Source: Actinomycetes bacterium
Lineage (GTDB): Bacteria; Actinomycetota; Acidimicrobiia; Acidimicrobiales; GCA-2861595
Assembly (NCBI GenBank): GCA_023264975.1
Contig: JAHFUS010000017.1
Span: 1 to 57,126, forward strand
Reading direction: 5' to 3'
Length of the DNA stretch: 57,126 nucleotides
Shown here: piece after piece, positions 30,747 to 39,603 of the stretch
Numbering within the stretch: position 1 is the first letter of the stretch
Layout of the letters: each line of letters begins with the position of its first letter
Notes under the pieces: model-generated
Database searches by the model: none
Told to the model about the DNA's origin: nothing
The model's input: the letters and a program-made list of their open reading frames with translations, nothing else
Position numbers and translations under genes: made by a program

Positions 30747-31916
30747 ATGCAGATCGAGTTCAACAGCTCCGAGACCACGAGCCTCGGCGTCGAGATGGAG
30801 CTGGAGCTCGTCAATGCCGGCTCCCGCGAGCTGCACAGCGCAGCGTCGGAGATCCTCCATGAGCTCGGGCTCGGGCATCCGGGCGGGGAGCACCCGAAGG
30901 CGAAGCACGAGCTGCTGGAGTCCACCGTCGAGATCATCACCGGCGTGTGTGCCACGGTGGCCGAGGCCCGCGCCGACCTTGCCGGCACGCTCGCCGAGCT
31001 GCGGGCCGAGACCGAGCGCCGCAACCTGGAGATCATCTGCTCGGGCACCCACCCGTTCTCCCGTTGGGAGGATCAGCAGATCAGCCCCGACCCCCGCTAC
31101 CACGCACTGGTGGAGGAGAAGCAGTGGCTGGCCAGGCGCCTGCAGATCTTCGGGATCCACGTGCACGTGGGCGTGCGCTCGGCCGAGAAGGCCATCGCCA
31201 TCGCCAACGCCCTGTCGTCGTACATCCCCCACTTTCTCGGACTGTCTGCGTCCAGCCCGTTCTGGATGGGCAGGGACACCGGTCTGGCGTCGGCCCGGAG
31301 CAAAATATTCGAGGGCCTCCCCACCGCCGGTCTGCCGTACCAGCTGTCCGGATGGGCGGAGTTCGAGACGTTCATGACGACGCTCATCTCGGCCAAGGCC
31401 ATCAGCTCGATCCGCGAGGTCTGGTGGGACATCCGCCCCCACCCCACCTTCGGCACGGTGGAGCTGCGCATCTGCGACGGCCTGCCCACGCTCCGGGAGG
31501 TGGCGGCGGTGGCGGCTATGAGCCACTGCCTGGTCGAGTGGATGAACGGGGCCCACGACCGCGACGGCGACCTGCCCGTGCACCGCAGCTGGATCGTCCG
31601 GGACAACAAGTGGCGGGCCGCGCGCTACGGGGTCGAGGCGGAGATCATCGTCAACGACGAGGGGCGCCTGGTGCCCCTGCGCGACGCCATCGCCGACCTC
31701 GTCACCCAGCTGACGCCGGTGGCCGACCGGCTCGGTTGCTCGTCCGAGCTGGCCTACGCGCTGGTGATGGCGGAACGTCCGAGCTACGTGCGCCAGCGGG
31801 AGGCGGCGGCGGCCGGCGGCTCCCTGGTGGCGGTCGTCGACAGCCTCGTGCAGGAGCTGCACACCGACGAACCGTGGGAGCCGGCAGCCGCGGGCGCAAT
31901 GCGATCGTCGGGGTGA
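30747..31916 (+). CDS. Carboxylate-amine ligase (glutamate-cysteine ligase GCS2 family)
   Basis: The 389-residue protein has the YbdK/GCS2 motifs: LGVEMELELVNAGSREL, KHELLESTVEIITGVC, CSGTHPFSRWEDQQISPDPR, FGIHVHVGVRSAEKAI, ASSPFWMGRDTGLASAR, EVWWDIRPHPTFGTVELRIC and DNKWRAARYGVEA. The family joins an amino acid to the gamma-carboxyl of glutamate with ATP. In actinobacteria, members can act as weak glutamate-cysteine ligases or have other substrates. ATG 30747 is the start. No neighbouring gene identifies the product. Confidence 0.88.
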   Translation: MQIEFNSSETTSLGVEMELELVNAGSRELHSAASEILHELGLGHPGGEHPKAKHELLESTVEIITGVCATVAEARADLAGTLAELRAETERRNLEIICSGTHPFSRWEDQQISPDPRYHALVEEKQWLARRLQIFGIHVHVGVRSAEKAIAIANALSSYIPHFLGLSASSPFWMGRDTGLASARSKIFEGLPTAGLPYQLSGWAEFETFMTTLISAKAISSIREVWWDIRPHPTFGTVELRICDGLPTLREVAAVAAMSHCLVEWMNGAHDRDGDLPVHRSWIVRDNKWRAARYGVEAEIIVNDEGRLVPLRDAIADLVTQLTPVADRLGCSSELAYALVMAERPSYVRQREAAAAGGSLVAVVDSLVQELHTDEPWEPAAAGAMRSSG

Positions 31917-32003
31917 CTCCCGGGGCCCCCGCACCGCTGACACAATCGCAGAGGCCATGGGTCGCCCCGGTGGGCGATGCCGGGCCCGAGCGGAGGAGGA
32001 CAG

Positions 32004-32450
32004 GTGGAGGACCAGTCGGAACCGCAGCAGGCGGCAGGTGAGGCGGGGGTCGACGACGGGACCGGAGCCGTCCTGTACGGGATGTTCACGTCGTTCACCG
32101 AGGTGCTCGGAAGCCTCGAAGGGCGACTGGCGGCTATCGAGCGGTCGGTGGGCGAACTGTCGGAGCTGGTGCGGGCCCAGGCGACCGCTCCGCCGGTGGA
32201 GTGGCCCCGGACAGGCGGCACCACGGACGAAGAGATCGCGGCTGCCGTTACCGTGATGCGGGCCCAGGGGGCACTGCTCGATCAGCGATCGGCGGCGTTG
32301 GCCGCCGCCGTCGAGGCCCTGCACCAGCTCCTCCAGGCCCACGTCGACGACACCGCCCACTCCCTCGGTCGCCGGGCCACCGACGCGGGCCGGCGCCTGG
32401 CCGGCGATCTCGGTCTGCGGGGCAGGCCGAAGCCGCCCGCCGGATCCTGA
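32004..32450 (+). CDS. Hypothetical coiled-coil protein, 148 aa
   Basis: GTG 32004 is chosen because ggaggagga (31992-32000) lies directly upstream. The acidic N-terminus leads into amphipathic helices with regular heptads (FTSFTEVLGSLEGRLAAIER, less its last residue, then SVGELSELV). A second helix pair (AQGALLDQRSAALAAAVEAL and HQLLQAHVDDTAHSLG) and a basic Gly/Pro tail follow. No membrane span or Cys is present. The family was not recognised. It converges on a small membrane protein 22 bases away. Confidence 0.55.
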   Translation: MEDQSEPQQAAGEAGVDDGTGAVLYGMFTSFTEVLGSLEGRLAAIERSVGELSELVRAQATAPPVEWPRTGGTTDEEIAAAVTVMRAQGALLDQRSAALAAAVEALHQLLQAHVDDTAHSLGRRATDAGRRLAGDLGLRGRPKPPAGS

Positions 32451-32472
32451 GGCTGGTCCGGGCGGACGACGG

Positions 32473-32643
32473 TCACAGGGCGGCGGAGGCCGCGTCCCAC
32501 AGGGTCGGCAGCAGCCAGAAGAACAGGCCCGCCGGGAGCAGGGCGGCCGGGTTCGACAGGCCCTTCTTCGTCCCCCCGAGGGCGGCGATCACGAAGCAGG
32601 CGGCGGCGACCAGGTAGCAGATGAAGGTGACGGTGGGGTCCAT
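32473..32643 (-). CDS. Small two-span membrane protein, 56 aa
   Basis: ATG 32643 opens a 56-residue protein with two hydrophobic segments (VTFICYLVAAACFVIAALGG and ALLPAGLFFWLLPTLWDAA) joined by a short basic turn (TKKGLSNP). A gggggag sequence lies about 12 nt upstream. Small two-span proteins like this occur widely in actinobacteria. The function is unknown. It follows the PilB-type gene's 3' side on the same strand (51 bases) and may be cotranscribed only if the reading continues from that gene, which lies to its right. Confidence 0.55.
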   Translation of the reverse strand: MDPTVTFICYLVAAACFVIAALGGTKKGLSNPAALLPAGLFFWLLPTLWDAASAAL

Positions 32644-32693
32644 TTCCGGCGCAGTCTCCCCCAAGGCGGGGCGCCGGCGGTGGACCACCGGGG

Positions 32694-34406
32694 TCAGGCC
32701 ACGACCCGCAGCAGCTCCTCGAAGCTGGTGTAGCCGAGGGCCACCTTGTGGAGCCCGTCGCGGCGCAGCGTCGTCATGCCCTGCTCGACGGCCAGCGTCC
32801 GCACCGAATCGGACGAGGCCCGGCTCAGAACGAGGTGGGCCAACTCCTCGGTGAAGGGCATGACCTCGTGGATGGCGAACCGGCCCAGGTAGCCGGACCC
32901 CGTGCAGCGCTTGCACCCGACGGCCCGGTGGAACGCGGGCGCCGCCACATCCTCGGCCAGCTGCTCGTCCCAGCCGGCAGCCGCCAGCTCGTCGGCGGCG
33001 GGCTTGTAGGGCTCCCGGCACCGGTCGCACAGGCGGCGCACCAGACGCTGGGCCAGCACGCCGGACAGCGCGGACGTCACGAGGAAGGGCTCGACGCCCA
33101 TGTCGAGGAGCCGGGCCGGCGTGGAGGCGGCGTCGTTGGTGTGCACCGTCGACAGGACCAGGTGGCCGGTGAGGGCGGCCTCGACCGCGATGGTGGCCGT
33201 CTCCCTGTCGCGGATCTCGCCCACCAGAACGATGTCAGGATCGGCCCGCACGATCGACCGCAGTGCGCTGGCGAAGGTGAGGCCGGCCTTGCGGTTCAGC
33301 TGGATCTGCTTGACCCCGGCCACGTGGTACTCGACGGGGTCCTCCACCGTCACGATGTTGCGGTCGGGGCTGTTCAGCTCGGTGAGGGCGGCGTAGAGGC
33401 TGGTCGTCTTGCCCGAGCCGGTCGGCCCGGTGACCAGGACCGCTCCCCACGGCCTCCGGTAGCAGCTTCGGTAGGCCTGGAGGGTGGCGGGAAGGAAGCC
33501 CAGGTCCTCGACCCTGAAGAGGCCGCTGGAGCGGTCCAGGATGCGAATGACCAGCGCCTCCCCGTGAGTGGTGGGCAGGGTGACCACGCGCAGGTCGACG
33601 ACGCCGGTGGACAGGGCCAACGTGATGCGGCCGTCCTGGGGGAGGCGGCGCTCGGCGATGTCGATCTCGCCCATGATCTTGATGCGGCTCACCACGCTCG
33701 ACCGGATCGAGTTGGGCACGCTCATGACGTCGTGGAGCACGCCGTCGACGCGGAAGCGGATGCGCAGCTCGCGCTCGCCCGGCTCGAAGTGCACGTCCGA
33801 CGCCCGCTCGGCCACGGCCCGGCTCAGGAGCTCGTTGACGAATTGGATGACGGGCGCGTCGACCTCATCCTTGCCGGTCGGCAGGGTGGCCTCGGCGTTC
33901 TGCTCCTCCGCGCTGTCGGACGCCAGGCGCATGGTGTCCTCGGCCTTGAAACTCCAGACGAGGTCGAAGGCCCGCTGGAGCTGCGCGGCGTCGGCAATGA
34001 CGACCTTGATCGGGTGGCCGGTCATGCTGCGGACGTCGTCCAGGGCGAACACGTCGGCCGGGTTCGCCATGGCGACCACGAGCCGTTTCTCGTCCCACCC
34101 GATCGGCAGAGCGAGGTAGCGCCGGGTGAACGACTCGCGCAGGAGGCGACACGCCGTCGGGTCGAGTACGTGGTCTTCGAGGTCCACCGACTCGACGCCG
34201 AGGTGGCGCCCGAGCACGCGCACCAGCTGAACCTCTGTGATCCGCCCGGCGGCTACCAGCAACCGCCCGAGCCGCTCGCCGGTGACACGCTGCTCGGCGA
34301 GAGCCTCCTGCAGCTGCTCCTCGGTCACCAGCTTCTCGTCGACCAGGAGATCTCCCAGGCGGGGGCGTGTCCGCGTGGGCCCTGAAGCCACGTCCGAAAC
34401 CGTCAT
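32694..34406 (-). CDS. GspE/PilB-type secretion or pilus assembly ATPase
   Basis: The 570-residue ATPase has an N-terminal MshEN-type domain (RPRLGDLLVDEKLVTEEQLQ and GRLLVAAGRITEVQLVRVLG), which in relatives binds c-di-GMP. The ATPase core has SDVHFEPGERELRIRFRVDG, Walker A LVTGPTGSGKTTSLYAAL, Asp box IVTVEDPVEYHVAG, Walker B ADPDIVLVGEIRDRETA and His box TGHLVLSTVHTNDA. A zinc tetracysteine is present (CDRCREP and CKRCTGSGYLG), as in GspE/PilB extension ATPases. No PilC, PilM or pilin gene is adjacent, so it is an orphan here. ATG 34406 has taggag just upstream. Confidence 0.92.
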   Translation of the reverse strand: MTVSDVASGPTRTRPRLGDLLVDEKLVTEEQLQEALAEQRVTGERLGRLLVAAGRITEVQLVRVLGRHLGVESVDLEDHVLDPTACRLLRESFTRRYLALPIGWDEKRLVVAMANPADVFALDDVRSMTGHPIKVVIADAAQLQRAFDLVWSFKAEDTMRLASDSAEEQNAEATLPTGKDEVDAPVIQFVNELLSRAVAERASDVHFEPGERELRIRFRVDGVLHDVMSVPNSIRSSVVSRIKIMGEIDIAERRLPQDGRITLALSTGVVDLRVVTLPTTHGEALVIRILDRSSGLFRVEDLGFLPATLQAYRSCYRRPWGAVLVTGPTGSGKTTSLYAALTELNSPDRNIVTVEDPVEYHVAGVKQIQLNRKAGLTFASALRSIVRADPDIVLVGEIRDRETATIAVEAALTGHLVLSTVHTNDAASTPARLLDMGVEPFLVTSALSGVLAQRLVRRLCDRCREPYKPAADELAAAGWDEQLAEDVAAPAFHRAVGCKRCTGSGYLGRFAIHEVMPFTEELAHLVLSRASSDSVRTLAVEQGMTTLRRDGLHKVALGYTSFEELLRVVA

Positions 34407-34614
34407 GCTCCTATCATCGGCTTTCGGACCCTGCCACCTGAGTCGGATGGGTGAGCGGCGTCCGTGGCAGGCTGTCAGCCGTGGACGCCACTGTGGCCCT
34501 TGCCGTCGTCGGAGCGGCCTCCGGGACCATCCTGATCATGCAGCGGCCCGCCGGCCGGCCCCGAGCAGAGCGCCTGATGGGCGGCGCATCGACCCGAGCC
34601 GTGCGGGGTACACC

Positions 34615-36066
34615 GTGAGCATGGGAGCCGAGGCCCCTCTCGCGTCACGCCTGCTGTCGTCCCGGTACCGGATCGGCGCGCTGCTCGGTCGCGGCGGCAT
34701 GGCCGAGGTGTACGACGGCTACGACGAGCGGCTCCTGCGCAGCGTGGCGGTGAAGGTCCTGCGCCCGTCCATGGCCGCCGACCCCGAGGTGCGCGGCCGT
34801 TTCGAGGTCGAGGCCCGCTCGGCCGCCGGCCTGGCCCACCCAAACGTGGTCGCCGTGTTCGACACGGGTGAGGACGAGGGCACGCCCTTCATCGTGATGG
34901 AGCGGCTCCCGGGCGAGACGATGGCCGACCGCATGGCGGCCGGTCCGGTGGACCAGGCGTGGCTACGCCGGGTGGCCGGCGACGTGCTCGGCGCCCTGGG
35001 CGCGGCCCACGCCGGCGGGATCGTGCACCGTGACGTGAAGCCGGGGAACATCCTCATCGGGGCGGACGGGCGCGCAAAGGTGGCGGACTTCGGGATCGCC
35101 AAGAGCCTGGAGGTGGCCAGTGAGGCCACCGGCACGGGTCTGCTCGTCGGCACCCCCGCCTACGTCGCCCCCGAGCGACTGGAGGGCCGGCCGGCCACCG
35201 AGCGCTCGGACCTGTACTCGCTCGGTGTCCTGCTCTACGAAGCGCTGGCCGGCACCAAGCCGTTCGACGGGCCCACGCCGGTGGCCGTGGCCGACGCCGT
35301 CCTCAACACCCGACCCCGGCCCCTGCCCGAGCTGCGGCCCGACGTCGATCCAACCTTGGCGGCGGCCGTGCACCAGGCCATGGAGCGCGACCCGGCCGCC
35401 CGCCCCGCATCGGCCCGCGACCTCCTGCGCCTGATCGAGGAGCGCCGGCCGGTTGCACCCGACCCCACCGTGGCGCTGCCACTCCACGGGCCGGGCCCCG
35501 ACGCCACCCTGGTGGGCGCCCCGGGCCTGGTGGTGCCGCCGGCATCCGCCGCTTCGGCCATTCCCACCGGGGCAAGCCGGGCCGCAGGCGCCGGCCGGGG
35601 CCCGATCGACCGGCGCCTCGCCATCATCGGGGCAGGAGTGGTCGCCGTCCTGCTGCTCCTCCTCCTTCTGGCGACCTGGGGCGGCTCTGCTGGCAGTGGC
35701 GGGCGCGCCGCTCTGGTGTCCGACATCCACGAGCTGGCCAGCCGGGTGAAGGTCGACGGTGGCCCCCAGGGGCCGGTGGCGGCGGAGCGGCTCGACACGG
35801 TGGGGGACCAGGTTGCGGCGGGCGGCGGCGCCGACGAGGCCAACGCACTGCTGGCTGAGGCTGCCACATGGACCCAGGAGGGCCGCCTGTCGGCCGCCGC
35901 CACCAACGCGATGGCCACGCTCCTCGGCCGTATCGACGGCGTGGATCCTGGACTGGCCACGGCCACGACGACCGTCCCGACCACCGTCGTGCCCGTCACC
36001 GAGCCGCCGCCGGTCCACTCCGGCGACGGCGGTGGGAAGAAGCGGGGCAAGGGGAGCGACGACTGA
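34615..36066 (+). CDS. Membrane-anchored Ser/Thr protein kinase (PknB-type)
   Basis: The 483-residue Hanks-type kinase has the Gly loop LLGRGGMAEVYDGYDE, catalytic Lys in VAVKVLRP, catalytic loop IVHRDVKPGNILIG, DFG in VADFGIAKS, activation segment GTPAYVAPERLEG and SDLYSLGVLLYEALAG. A Pro/Ala linker, one span (LAIIGAGVVAVLLLLLLLAT) and an extracellular region of about 115 residues follow. That region ends in a Thr/Pro stretch and a basic GGGKKRGKGSDD tail. No PASTA repeats are present, so the sensed signal is unknown. Start GTG 34615 or ATG 34621, both before MGAEAPLASRLLSSRYRIG. The HhH-PHP gene follows. Confidence 0.9.
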   Translation: MSMGAEAPLASRLLSSRYRIGALLGRGGMAEVYDGYDERLLRSVAVKVLRPSMAADPEVRGRFEVEARSAAGLAHPNVVAVFDTGEDEGTPFIVMERLPGETMADRMAAGPVDQAWLRRVAGDVLGALGAAHAGGIVHRDVKPGNILIGADGRAKVADFGIAKSLEVASEATGTGLLVGTPAYVAPERLEGRPATERSDLYSLGVLLYEALAGTKPFDGPTPVAVADAVLNTRPRPLPELRPDVDPTLAAAVHQAMERDPAARPASARDLLRLIEERRPVAPDPTVALPLHGPGPDATLVGAPGLVVPPASAASAIPTGASRAAGAGRGPIDRRLAIIGAGVVAVLLLLLLLATWGGSAGSGGRAALVSDIHELASRVKVDGGPQGPVAAERLDTVGDQVAAGGGADEANALLAEAATWTQEGRLSAAATNAMATLLGRIDGVDPGLATATTTVPTTVVPVTEPPPVHSGDGGGKKRGKGSDD

Positions 36067-36104
36067 CGGCGCCCGACCGCCCGGGCCCGCCCGTCCTGGG
36101 CCCG

Positions 36105-37109
36105 GTGGAGGCGCTGGAGCGCATCGCTGAACTGCTCGAACGAATGCGCGAGCCCACCTTCCGGGTGCGCGCCTTCCGCCAGGCGGCCGCCTCGATCAAG
36201 GCGCTCAGCCCCTCCGAGCTGGCCGCGTTGGTTGAGGCGCGCAGGCTCACCACCGTGGCCGGGATCGGTGAGAAGACCGAGCGGGTCGTGCTCCAGGCCC
36301 TCGCCGGCGAGGTCCCGGCCTACCTGAGCCGGCTCGAAGGCAGCCTGCCCGTGTCGGACTCGGGGCCGGCTGCCGACCTGCGGGCGCTGCTCCGGGGCGA
36401 CTGCCACACCCACTCCGACTGGTCGGACGGCGGGAGCCCGATCGACGAGATGGCCAGGGCGGCGCGGGACCTCGGCCACGGGTACGTGGTGCTCACCGAC
36501 CACTCGCCCCGCCTGACGATCGCCAACGGCCTGTCGCCGGAGCGGCTGCGGCGCCAGCTCGACTTGGTGGCCGCCCTCAACGAGGACCTGGCCCCGTTCC
36601 GCATCCTCACCGGCATCGAGGTCGACATCCTCGACGACGGCTCCCTCGACCAGGAGCCCGACCTCCTGGCCCGCCTCGACGTGGTGGTGGGAAGCGTGCA
36701 CTCCAAGCTGCGGATGGAAGGGCCGCTGATGACCAGGCGCATGGTGACGGCCCTGGCCGATCCGCACCTCGACATCCTCGGCCACTGCACGGGCCGCATC
36801 GTGGTGGGACGCGGCCGCCCGGAGTCGTCGTTCGACGCGCCGGCGGTGTTCGCGGCCGCCGCCGAGCACGCCAAGGCGGTCGAGATCAACTGCCGGCCCG
36901 AGCGCCTCGACCCGCCCCGGCGGCTGCTCAGGCTGGCGGTGGAGGCGGGCTGTCGCTTCTCCATCGACACCGACGCCCACGCACCCGGCCAGCTCCACTG
37001 GCAGCCCTACGGCTGCGAGCGGGCGGTGGAATGCGGCGTCGACCCCGCCACCGTGGTGAACACGATGCCCGCCGACGGCCTCCTGGCGTGGGCCGCGTCC
37101 CACACCTGA
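36105..37109 (+). CDS. HhH-PHP phosphoesterase (PolX-like without polymerase domain)
   Basis: GTG 36105 gives 334 residues and starts at the usual PolX-type N-terminus (ALERIAELLERMREPTFRVR and AFRQAAASI). Residues about 1-75 carry the helix-hairpin-helix TVAGIGEKTERVVLQAL. The PHP domain follows with metal ligands in RGDCHTHSDWSDGGSP, VLTDHSP, TGIEVDILDDG, GSVHSK, LDILGHCTGR and SIDTDAHAPG. The nucleotidyl-transferase domain of DNA polymerase X is missing. Such proteins are probable phosphatases or 3'-5' exonuclease-like enzymes. It lies 38 bases after the kinase stop; an overlapping CTG at 36063 is a less likely start. Confidence 0.85.
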   Translation: MEALERIAELLERMREPTFRVRAFRQAAASIKALSPSELAALVEARRLTTVAGIGEKTERVVLQALAGEVPAYLSRLEGSLPVSDSGPAADLRALLRGDCHTHSDWSDGGSPIDEMARAARDLGHGYVVLTDHSPRLTIANGLSPERLRRQLDLVAALNEDLAPFRILTGIEVDILDDGSLDQEPDLLARLDVVVGSVHSKLRMEGPLMTRRMVTALADPHLDILGHCTGRIVVGRGRPESSFDAPAVFAAAAEHAKAVEINCRPERLDPPRRLLRLAVEAGCRFSIDTDAHAPGQLHWQPYGCERAVECGVDPATVVNTMPADGLLAWAASHT

Positions 37110-37156
37110 AGGCCGCTCCAGGGTGGCCCGAAGGGCCTCCTGGGTACGATTCGGGG

Positions 37157-37207
37157 ATGGACGCCTCGCAGATCGGACGGTTCCTGAACGTGCTGTTCCG
37201 GCGGTGA
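37157..37207 (+). CDS. 16-codon leader ORF coupled to the SirB1-like gene
   Basis: ATG 37157 lies exactly 6 nt after TACGAT (37145-37150), the same leaderless geometry as a dozen other genes in the window. The peptide, MDASQIGRFLNVLFRR, is short, amphipathic and basic at its end. Its TGA overlaps the next GTG as GTGA (37204-37207), so the following gene should be translated by coupling. It may regulate that gene or be a small functional protein. It is unlikely to be an N-terminal extension, since the SirB1-like domain is complete. Confidence 0.5.
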   Translation: MDASQIGRFLNVLFRR

Positions 37208-37989
37208 CGTCGCCGACGGAACGCTTCACCGGGCTGGTGCAGCTCGACGAGGCGGACATCCCGCTCGACGAGGCGGCCCTGCTCATCGCTGCCCACGCCT
37301 ACCCCGGCCTCGACGTGGCCAGCGAGCTGTCCCGCCTCGACGGCCTGGCCGCCGTGTGTCCGTCGCCCACCCTGGACGCGCTGCGCCACCACCTGTTCGA
37401 CGACTTCGGCCTGGCCGGCAACACCCGCCGCTACGCCGACCCGCGCAACTCGTTCGTCAACGACGTCCTGACGCGGCGGCAGGGGATCCCGGTCTCGCTG
37501 TCGGTGGTCATGATCGAGGTGGGCCGCCGCCTCGGGCTCATGCTCGCCGGCATCGCCATGCCCGGGCACTTCCTGGTGCGCGACGAGGCCGGCGGGCGCC
37601 TGGTCGACCCGTTCAACGGTGGTCGCCTGCTCGAGTTGGACGACGTCGCCAGGCTCTACCGCTCGCAGCACGGCTCCCGGGCGCCGTTCGGGCCGGCCCT
37701 GCTGGCCCCCGTGGGGCCGCGGGCCATCCTGGTGCGGATGCTGGCCAACCTGCGCCATCTGTACCTGGCCGCCGGCAACGCCCGGGCCGCCGGCTGGGTC
37801 TACGAGCTGCGGGCGACGATTCCCGCCGCTACGCCTGCCGACTCCGCCGACGTGGCGCGCTCCCTCGCCTCGATCGGCCGCTTCACCGAGGCGGCCGCGA
37901 CCCTCGACGCCATGGCCGAGACGGTGCCCGACGCCGGCGCCGCCGAGGCGCGGGCGCGGGCGGTCTCCCTGCGCGCCCTGCTCAACTGA
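37204..37989 (+). CDS. SirB1/transglutaminase-like family protein
   Basis: GTG 37204, 261 residues. The SirB1-type transglutaminase-like fold is shown by DEAALLIAAHAYPGLDVASE, NSFVNDVLTRRQGIPVSLSV, MIEVGRRLGL and GIAMPGHFLVRDEAG. The HFLVR His is retained, and DPFNGGRLLE follows. The catalytic Cys of true transglutaminases is replaced, as in most of this family. A helical TPR-like C-terminus follows (LRHLYLAAGNARAAGWVYEL). The biochemical role of the family is not settled. Translation probably depends on the overlapping 16-codon ORF. The stop lies in a 13-bp direct repeat. Confidence 0.8.
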   Translation: MTSPTERFTGLVQLDEADIPLDEAALLIAAHAYPGLDVASELSRLDGLAAVCPSPTLDALRHHLFDDFGLAGNTRRYADPRNSFVNDVLTRRQGIPVSLSVVMIEVGRRLGLMLAGIAMPGHFLVRDEAGGRLVDPFNGGRLLELDDVARLYRSQHGSRAPFGPALLAPVGPRAILVRMLANLRHLYLAAGNARAAGWVYELRATIPAATPADSADVARSLASIGRFTEAAATLDAMAETVPDAGAAEARARAVSLRALLN

Positions 37990-38009
37990 GCACGTTCTCA
38001 ACTGAGCAC
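37981..38009. repeat. 13-bp direct repeat at the end of the SirB1-like gene
   Basis: ctcaactgagcac occurs at 37981-37993 and 37997-38009, a 16-bp period with a 3-nt spacer. The first copy carries the TGA stop. Each copy also contains the near-palindrome ctca-ac-tgag. Confidence 0.85.
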
Positions 38010-38043
38010 TTTCGAGGAGCGAGCGACCGGTTCCGGTGGCTGG

Positions 38044-39603
38044 TTACCCGGAAGCGGGCCCCGGCGCTCCGGCCGCCTGCCAGTAGCGGTCCTTGAGGAG
38101 GCGCTTGTAGAGCTTGCCGGTGGGCTGGCGGGGAAGCTCCTCCTCGAAGTCCACCGACCTGGGGCACTTGTAGGAGGCCAGGCGCCGGCGGCACCAGGCG
38201 ATGAGCTCGGCCTCGAGGTCGGGGCCGGCGGCGGCCGGGTCGACAAGCTGCACCACGGCCTTCACCTGCTCGCCCAGCTCCTCGTGGGGGACCCCGAACA
38301 CGGCCACGTCCAGCACCGCGGGGTGGGAGACGAGGACGTCCTCCGCCTCCTGGGGGTACACGTTCACCCCCCCGGAGATGATCGTGTACGCCCTGCGGTC
38401 GGTGAGGTAGAGGTAGCCGTCGTCGTCGACGTAGCCGAGGTCGCCGAGCGTGGTCCAGCCCCGGGGGTCGTGGGCGGCCAGGGTCTTCTCCGGGTCGTTG
38501 TGGTATTCGAAGTCGGGGCCGCCCTCGAAGTACACGTTGCCGATCTGCCCGACCGGGACCTCTTCGCCGCCGTCGTCGAGGATGCGCAGCACGGGGCCGC
38601 CCAGCGATCGTCCCACCGTTCCGCGGTGGGCCAGCCACTCGGCCGAGTTGCACGCCACGAAGCCGTTGCCCTCGGTGCCCCCGTAGTACTCGTGGACCAC
38701 CGGTCCCCACCAGTCGATCATGCGCTGCTTGACCTCTGCCGGGCAGGGCGCGGCGCCGTGGATACAGACCCGCAGGCTGGACACGTCGTAGCGGCGCCGA
38801 ACCTCGTCGGGCAGCTTCAGGAGGCGCACGAACATGGTGGGTACCACCAGGGTGTGGGTCACCCGGTGGCGCTCGACCAGTGCGAGGAAGTCCTCGGGAT
38901 CGAAGTGCTCCATCACCACCGAGGTGCCGCCGATGCGCTGGACGGCCATGGTGAACCACAGGGGGGCCGTGTGGTACAGCGGGGCGGGCGACAGGAGCAC
39001 CATGTCGTCGGAATAGCCGTAGAGCGTGGTGCCGAGGCCGAGCACGGAGTCGAAACCCTTCGTGCCGAGGGGGACCCGGTCCAGCGTGCGCTTCACGCCC
39101 TTCGGCCGCCCCGTGGTGCCCGACGAGTACAACATGCTGCGGCCCTCCAGCATCTGCGCCAGCGGCGTGGTGGGCTGGGCGGCGACCACCTCCTCGTACG
39201 GCTCGAAGCCGTCGATGGTGCCGCCGGTCATCAAACGGGTGTGGAGGCCGGGCAGGCGGCCGGCGAGGGTCTCGGCCACCGACCGGCGCCCGTACGACGT
39301 GATCAGCGCCTGGGCCCCGCAGTCCTCCAGGATGTAGGCCACCTCGCCGGCCGTGAGCCGTGAGCTGATCGGCGTGTAGTACAGGCCCGAGCGCTGTGGG
39401 GCCCAGACCGCCTCCAGGTACTCCGGCGTGTTCTCCAGCCACACGGCCATGGAGTCACCGGGCTTCAGGCCGCGGGCCGCCAGCAGGTTGGCCAGGCGGT
39501 TGGCGCCGGCGTCGAGGTCGCTGTAGCTGACCGCGGTACCGGGCGGCTCGACCACCACGGCGGTCCGGTCCGGGGCGACGGCGGCGTGGGCTCCGGGGTG
39601 CAC
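38044..39603 (-). CDS. Acyl-CoA synthetase (FadD-type AMP-dependent ligase)
   Basis: The 519-residue ANL-superfamily enzyme activates a carboxylic acid as acyl-AMP and then acyl-CoA. Its motifs are the P-loop SMLYSSGTTGRPKGVKRT, substrate region PAPLYHTAPLWFTM, HGAAPCPAEVKQ, YYGGTEGNGF, the hinge GDLGYVDDDGYLYLTDR and the C-terminal Lys in QPTGKLYKRLLKD. The sequence fits FadD-type fatty/bile-acid ligases, but chain length cannot be predicted. GTG 39603 lies 7 nt after TAGTCT (39611-39616), a leaderless arrangement. The FAD oxidoreductase lies upstream on the same strand and reads toward it with 140 bases between. Confidence 0.9.
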   Translation of the reverse strand: MHPGAHAAVAPDRTAVVVEPPGTAVSYSDLDAGANRLANLLAARGLKPGDSMAVWLENTPEYLEAVWAPQRSGLYYTPISSRLTAGEVAYILEDCGAQALITSYGRRSVAETLAGRLPGLHTRLMTGGTIDGFEPYEEVVAAQPTTPLAQMLEGRSMLYSSGTTGRPKGVKRTLDRVPLGTKGFDSVLGLGTTLYGYSDDMVLLSPAPLYHTAPLWFTMAVQRIGGTSVVMEHFDPEDFLALVERHRVTHTLVVPTMFVRLLKLPDEVRRRYDVSSLRVCIHGAAPCPAEVKQRMIDWWGPVVHEYYGGTEGNGFVACNSAEWLAHRGTVGRSLGGPVLRILDDGGEEVPVGQIGNVYFEGGPDFEYHNDPEKTLAAHDPRGWTTLGDLGYVDDDGYLYLTDRRAYTIISGGVNVYPQEAEDVLVSHPAVLDVAVFGVPHEELGEQVKAVVQLVDPAAAGPDLEAELIAWCRRRLASYKCPRSVDFEEELPRQPTGKLYKRLLKDRYWQAAGAPGPASG

